Source of the DNA: Oceanisphaera psychrotolerans | Lineage (GTDB): Bacteria > Pseudomonadota > Gammaproteobacteria > Enterobacterales > Aeromonadaceae | Direction of reading: 5' to 3' | DNA: 64,000 nt | Assembly: GCF_001870485.1 (NCBI RefSeq) | Contig: NZ_MDKE01000006.1 | Coordinates: 33,807 to 97,806 of the forward strand | In this document: positions 60,599 to 64,000 of the stretch, piece after piece | How positions within the stretch are numbered: the stretch's first letter is position 1 | How the letters are laid out: each line of letters begins with the position of its first letter | Made by a program: the position numbers and the translations under genes | The notes under the pieces: generated by a model | Seen by the model: the letters and a program-made list of their open reading frames with translations, nothing else | The model's database searches: none | What the model was told of the DNA's origin: nothing

Positions 60599-63472
60599 TT
60601 ATTGGTGGCTGACTACAATATACCGAATTGCATCCAGTTTTAAGCGGGTATGGCTGAGCAGGCTGTCCAGCTCATCCTGCAGTTCCTGTACATGGGTGAT
60701 TTCACTTTCCCGCACATTGGGGTTGACCTTGGCCAACTGCTGCAGACGCTGCAGTTCTTGACCGATAGACTCATGCATCCGCGACCGGGCCTGTTCCACC
60801 AGCACCTGCATTTGCTGCTCGGCGACCGGCTGAGCCTGTTGCAGCAGTTGATGGATAACGGTCTGGGAAGCGTTAACCAGCTTGCTGGCAAGATGGCGGT
60901 TGACGGGGCTGAGCTGCCGGTCGAACGACTCGAAGCTGACCTTGTCCGCCAGATCGTTGCCATTCTTGTCGAGCAGCAGACGGATAGGTGCGGGCGGCAG
61001 GAAGCGGTACAACTGGGCATGATGGGCCGATTCGGCCACGAAGATCAGTTCCAGGAACTGGGTGCCGACCGGCAGGGCCTTGTTCTTGAGAATGGCCACC
61101 GAAGTGGTGCCGATCTCGGAGCCCAGCACCAGATCGATACCACCGCGGATCATCGGGTGATCCCAGCTCAGCAGATGCAGGTCATCCCTGGCAAGGGCGG
61201 TGTCTCGGTCGAAGGTGATACTGGCACCATCTTCCGGCAGGCCAGGAAAACTCGGAATCAGCATCTGCTCGGTGGGGCGTAGCACGATGGCGTTTTCACC
61301 ACGGTCGTCCTGATGCACACCGACTTCGTCAAACAGCTTGATGGCAAAGATGGCCAGGGTGGGATCCTGATCGATCTCGGTCAGCTCGGCGGCCAGGTCC
61401 CGGTTGAGGATCACTCCGCTGGAGTTCAGCTCCAGCAGGCGATCCCGGCCCAGTTCCATTTGACTGTTTAGCTCTTGAGTGAGGGAACGGGTATCGGCAA
61501 TCAGCTGTTCCAGAGCCATTTCGTCCTGGCCGTGGTCGGCCAGCAGTGCCAGCAGTCGCTCGGAGACTTGCTGATAGACCGGCTGGCCGACCGCATTGGG
61601 CTTGCTGAAGGCATCCATCCCCTGGTGATACCACAGGGTCAGTGCCTGTTGTGCCGTCCCTTCGAGATAAGGTACGTGAATATCGATATTGTGCTGCTGG
61701 CCGATACGATCGAGACGACCGATGCGCTGTTCCAGTAGATCCGGATTAAGCGGCAGATCGAACAGCACCAGTTGATGGGCAAACTGGAAGTTTCGACCTT
61801 CCGAGCCGATTTCCGAACAGATCATTACCTGAGCGCCGCCTTCCTGCTGGGCAAAGTAGGCCGCAGCCTTGTCCCGCTCCAGCAGCGACATGCCTTCATG
61901 AAACACGGTGCCGCGGATGCCTTCTCTGACCCGCAGCACTTCTTCCAGCGCCAGCGCTACACCGGCCCTGGCGGTAATGATCAGGATCTTGTCGTTGCGC
62001 CTGGATTTGGTGTATTCCAGCAGCCATTCCACCCGGCTGTCGAATTGGGTCCAGGCGTTGTCACCACCTTCAAACTGGCGATAAATATCTTCCGGATACA
62101 GGGCTTGCAGCGCCTTGTCGGCGGTATCCTGATGGCTGCCCATCATGCCCGCCACGCGGATGGCGGTTTTGTATTGGTTGGGCAGGGGCAACGGGTGCAG
62201 CTGCAGCTGGCGTGCGGGAAAGCCCTTGATAGCCTGGCGGGTATTGCGGAACAACAGGCGACCGGTGCCGTGACGGTCGAGCAACTGGGCCAGCAGCTTC
62301 TGCCGCGTGGCAGGATCGGCCAGGTTGCCGTCATCCTGACCATCCATAAAGGGAGCCAGGCGGGCTTTGGCAGTTTCATCCAGCGGGGCGTCGGAGAGCA
62401 AGGCTTCCGCCGCCGCTGCCAACGGCTGATATTCTTCTTCCTCGGCCAGGAAAGCGTCGTAGTCGTAGAAACGTTCGGGATCGAGTAACCGCAGACGGGC
62501 AAAATGGCTCTCGTGGCCCTGCTGATCCGGGGTGGCGGTAAGCAACAACACACCGGGGGTGTGCTCGGCCAGGGCCTCGACCACCTCATAGGCCCGGCTG
62601 GGGCGTTCGGCATCCCACACCAGGTGGTGGGCTTCATCGACCACCAGCAGATCCCAGTCACTTTCCTGCAACTGTTCGAAGCGCTTGCGCTTCTTGGTAA
62701 TGAAATCGAGGCTACACAGAATCAGTTGTTCGGTATCAAACGGATTGGCGGCGTCGGCAAAGGCTTCGACACAGCGCTCTTCATCGAACAGGGCAAAATG
62801 CAGGTTGAAGCGGCGCATCATTTCGATCAGCCACTGATGGATCAGCGCATCGGGTACCAGGATCAGGATGCGACCGGCTCGGCCCGACAACCATTGCTGC
62901 TGGATGATCATGCCGGCTTCGATGGTTTTGCCCAGGCCCACTTCGTCTGCCAGCAGCACACGGGGGGCATAGCGACCGCCGACTTCCTTGGCGATGTGCA
63001 GCTGATGCGGGATCAGGCTGACCTTGCCACTGGCCAGGCCGCGCAACGGCGAGCGGCGCTGATTGAACTGGTGCATCAGCGCCTGATAGCGCAGGTTGTA
63101 GCGCCCGATTTTATCGATCTGGCCGGCAAACAATCGTTCCTGGGGTTTGTTCAGCTTGATAAAGTGATTGAGAAAGGTTTCCTTCAGGCTGGCTGGCTCA
63201 CCGGTATCCAGTCGAGTTCCGTGGTAGGTTAACAGACCGTTTTGTTCCGTGACGGAAGCCACTTCCAGCTCCCAGTCTTCATGGCTGCTGATGGTATCAC
63301 CCGGATTGAACATCACCCGGGTAACAGGCGCGTCTTCCTTGGCATACATACGGTTTTCACCGCAGGCAGGAAATAGCATGGTCACCATACGCACATCGAT
63401 AGCGACGATGGCGCCCAGTCCAAGATCGGTTTCTGTATCACTAATCCAACGTTGGCCGAGGGAAAAAGGCAT
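60599..63472 (-). CDS. rapA: RNA polymerase-recycling Swi2/Snf2 ATPase RapA
   Basis: 957 aa (E. coli 968), aligned throughout. N-terminal Tudor-like domains (MPFSLGQRWISDTE), helicase motifs DEVGLGKT (I), VVDEAHH (II), TATP (III), and C-terminal lobe SEIGSEGRNFQFAHQL and RIGRLDRIGQ. Releases stalled post-termination RNA polymerase. Head of rapA-rluA and divergent from the rrn operon. Confidence 0.97.
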   Translation of the reverse strand: MPFSLGQRWISDTETDLGLGAIVAIDVRMVTMLFPACGENRMYAKEDAPVTRVMFNPGDTISSHEDWELEVASVTEQNGLLTYHGTRLDTGEPASLKETFLNHFIKLNKPQERLFAGQIDKIGRYNLRYQALMHQFNQRRSPLRGLASGKVSLIPHQLHIAKEVGGRYAPRVLLADEVGLGKTIEAGMIIQQQWLSGRAGRILILVPDALIHQWLIEMMRRFNLHFALFDEERCVEAFADAANPFDTEQLILCSLDFITKKRKRFEQLQESDWDLLVVDEAHHLVWDAERPSRAYEVVEALAEHTPGVLLLTATPDQQGHESHFARLRLLDPERFYDYDAFLAEEEEYQPLAAAAEALLSDAPLDETAKARLAPFMDGQDDGNLADPATRQKLLAQLLDRHGTGRLLFRNTRQAIKGFPARQLQLHPLPLPNQYKTAIRVAGMMGSHQDTADKALQALYPEDIYRQFEGGDNAWTQFDSRVEWLLEYTKSRRNDKILIITARAGVALALEEVLRVREGIRGTVFHEGMSLLERDKAAAYFAQQEGGAQVMICSEIGSEGRNFQFAHQLVLFDLPLNPDLLEQRIGRLDRIGQQHNIDIHVPYLEGTAQQALTLWYHQGMDAFSKPNAVGQPVYQQVSERLLALLADHGQDEMALEQLIADTRSLTQELNSQMELGRDRLLELNSSGVILNRDLAAELTEIDQDPTLAIFAIKLFDEVGVHQDDRGENAIVLRPTEQMLIPSFPGLPEDGASITFDRDTALARDDLHLLSWDHPMIRGGIDLVLGSEIGTTSVAILKNKALPVGTQFLELIFVAESAHHAQLYRFLPPAPIRLLLDKNGNDLADKVSFESFDRQLSPVNRHLASKLVNASQTVIHQLLQQAQPVAEQQMQVLVEQARSRMHESIGQELQRLQQLAKVNPNVRESEITHVQELQDELDSLLSHTRLKLDAIRYIVVSHQ

Positions 63473-63653
63473 TCAATTCTCCAAGCTGAAGAGGGGGAAT
63501 AAAAAAGGGGGCGCTATCTTACCCCAAGCCCACAGAGGGCGCATCCGCCAAAGCGGTCTTGATGAAACAAGCCATAAGAATAGAAGTGGTAAAGACATCT
63601 ATATAGGCAGAAAAGGGGTAAAGAATAACGGATCGTTCAAAACGTGAGCGAAC

Positions 63654-63675
63654 GGCTTTTTTTATCAAAAAAGCC
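63654..63675 (+). promoter_or_regulatory. AT-rich inverted repeat at the UP-element position of rrn P1
   Basis: GGCTTTTTT, TATC, AAAAAAGCC. It abuts the P1 -35 at 63677, where alpha-CTD binding UP elements lie. Confidence 0.6.
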
Positions 63676-63676
63676 C

Positions 63677-63704
63677 TTGCGCAAAATCGGGCGGTCCCTA
63701 TAAT
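63677..63704 (+). promoter_or_regulatory. rRNA operon promoter P1
   Basis: TTGCGC, 16-base spacer, TATAAT, discriminator GCGCATCC. GC-rich discriminator and short spacer are the hallmarks of stringently controlled rrn promoters. Confidence 0.85.
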
Positions 63705-63781
63705 GCGCATCCACTGACACGGGGCAACACGCCAACGGTCACAAGGGTTCGAAACGAACGAAACAAAGTTTGCTTCAACGC

Positions 63782-63809
63782 TTGACGAACAAAACGGAAT
63801 GCGTAGAAT
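63782..63809 (+). promoter_or_regulatory. rRNA operon promoter P2
   Basis: TTGACG, 16-base spacer, TAGAAT, then ACGCATCCC. It lies 105 bases downstream of P1, the usual tandem spacing. Confidence 0.82.
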
Positions 63810-63838
63810 ACGCATCCCTGACCTGAAACAAGGTCAAC

Positions 63839-63849
63839 GCTCTTTAACA
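63839..63849 (+). promoter_or_regulatory. boxA antitermination site of the rrn leader
   Basis: GCTCTTTAACA matches the boxA consensus TGCTCTTTAACA bound by NusB/S10. Confidence 0.88.
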
Positions 63850-63975
63850 ATATATCAAGCAAACTGTGTGGGCACTCGCAGGTAGTTGAGAAACAAAAAA
63901 ATATTGTTTTTCAATGTCTTGTCGAAGTGCACTAGAAATAGCAACACTTCAGTAATTCATTGAGCATCAAATCTT

Positions 63976-64000
63976 TAATTGAAGAGTTTGATCATGGCTC
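63976..64000 (+). rRNA. rrs: 16S rRNA, 5' end (gene continues beyond window)
   Basis: AATTGAAGAGTTTGATCATG is the universal 16S 5' sequence containing the 27F site. Only about 25 bases are visible. Confidence 0.95.

Noticed and set aside
63519..63815. 98-codon minus-strand ORF
   Set aside because: It covers the rrn promoters P1 and P2 and has no coding character or RBS.

Overview
The window is ordinary chromosomal DNA of a GC-rich gammaproteobacterium. Protein sequences are close to, but distinct from, E. coli and Vibrio orthologues (CRP, GuaC, EpmB, EF-P, PurA, RapA align almost end to end), and gene order matches the enteric/Vibrio/Aeromonas group. My best guess is a marine Aeromonadales member (Oceanimonas/Zobellella/Oceanisphaera type). 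That is inference from protein resemblance, not a database result. Essentially all coding capacity is housekeeping; I see no phage, IS element, integron or CRISPR array.

Layout. 1-14.2 kb: the 3' end of purC, then a block matching the E. coli crp-slyD region (crp, yhfA/osmC-like, prkB, yheU, yheT, a LysE exporter, an acyltransferase, rlmJ, a TIGR02444-like gene, yheS, an AraC-like gene, yheV, slyD, slyX, a WD40 lipoprotein, fkpA, a GIY-YIG gene). Two diverged inverted copies of a ~400-bp non-coding element lie at 1774-2167 and 6379-6802, each between convergent gene ends. 14.2-46.7 kb: a block matching the E. coli 94-min region (dsbD remnant, fxsA, MATE, groESL, epmB/efp, guaC, epmA, mscM-psd-rsgA, orn, tRNA-Gly, queG, nnr-tsaE-amiB-mutL-miaA-hfq-hflX-hflK-hflC, purA). 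A two-gene unit encoding a periplasmic molybdopterin-fold-like protein and a transmembrane GGDEF-EAL protein with degenerate catalytic motifs sits downstream of groEL. 46.7-50.3 kb: ispB, rplU-rpmA-obgE, folA. 50.4-63.5 kb: apaH-apaG-rsmA-pdxA-surA-lptD, djlA, a 2-hydroxyacid dehydrogenase, a DUF3530-like gene, rluA and rapA (the E. coli 1-min block). 63.6-64 kb: tandem rrn promoters, boxA leader and the first bases of a 16S rRNA gene.

Functional themes: protein folding and quality control (GroESL, SlyD, FkpA, SurA, DjlA, HflKC), EF-P and its beta-lysylation enzymes EpmA/EpmB, tRNA/rRNA modification (MiaA, TsaE, QueG, RsmA, RlmJ, RluA), purine metabolism (PurC, PurA, GuaC), and envelope biogenesis (LptD, Psd, AmiB).

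Three conserved genes (groEL, amiB, hflK) each carry a single-base deletion that splits an otherwise perfect reading frame. Three such events in genes of this kind, one of them groEL, look more like consensus errors in the sequence than biology. The most biologically interesting items are the degenerate GGDEF-EAL/molybdopterin-fold pair, the stand-alone DsbD alpha domain, the terminator-like hairpin at the predicted 5' end of the guaC transcript, and the inverted structured repeats.
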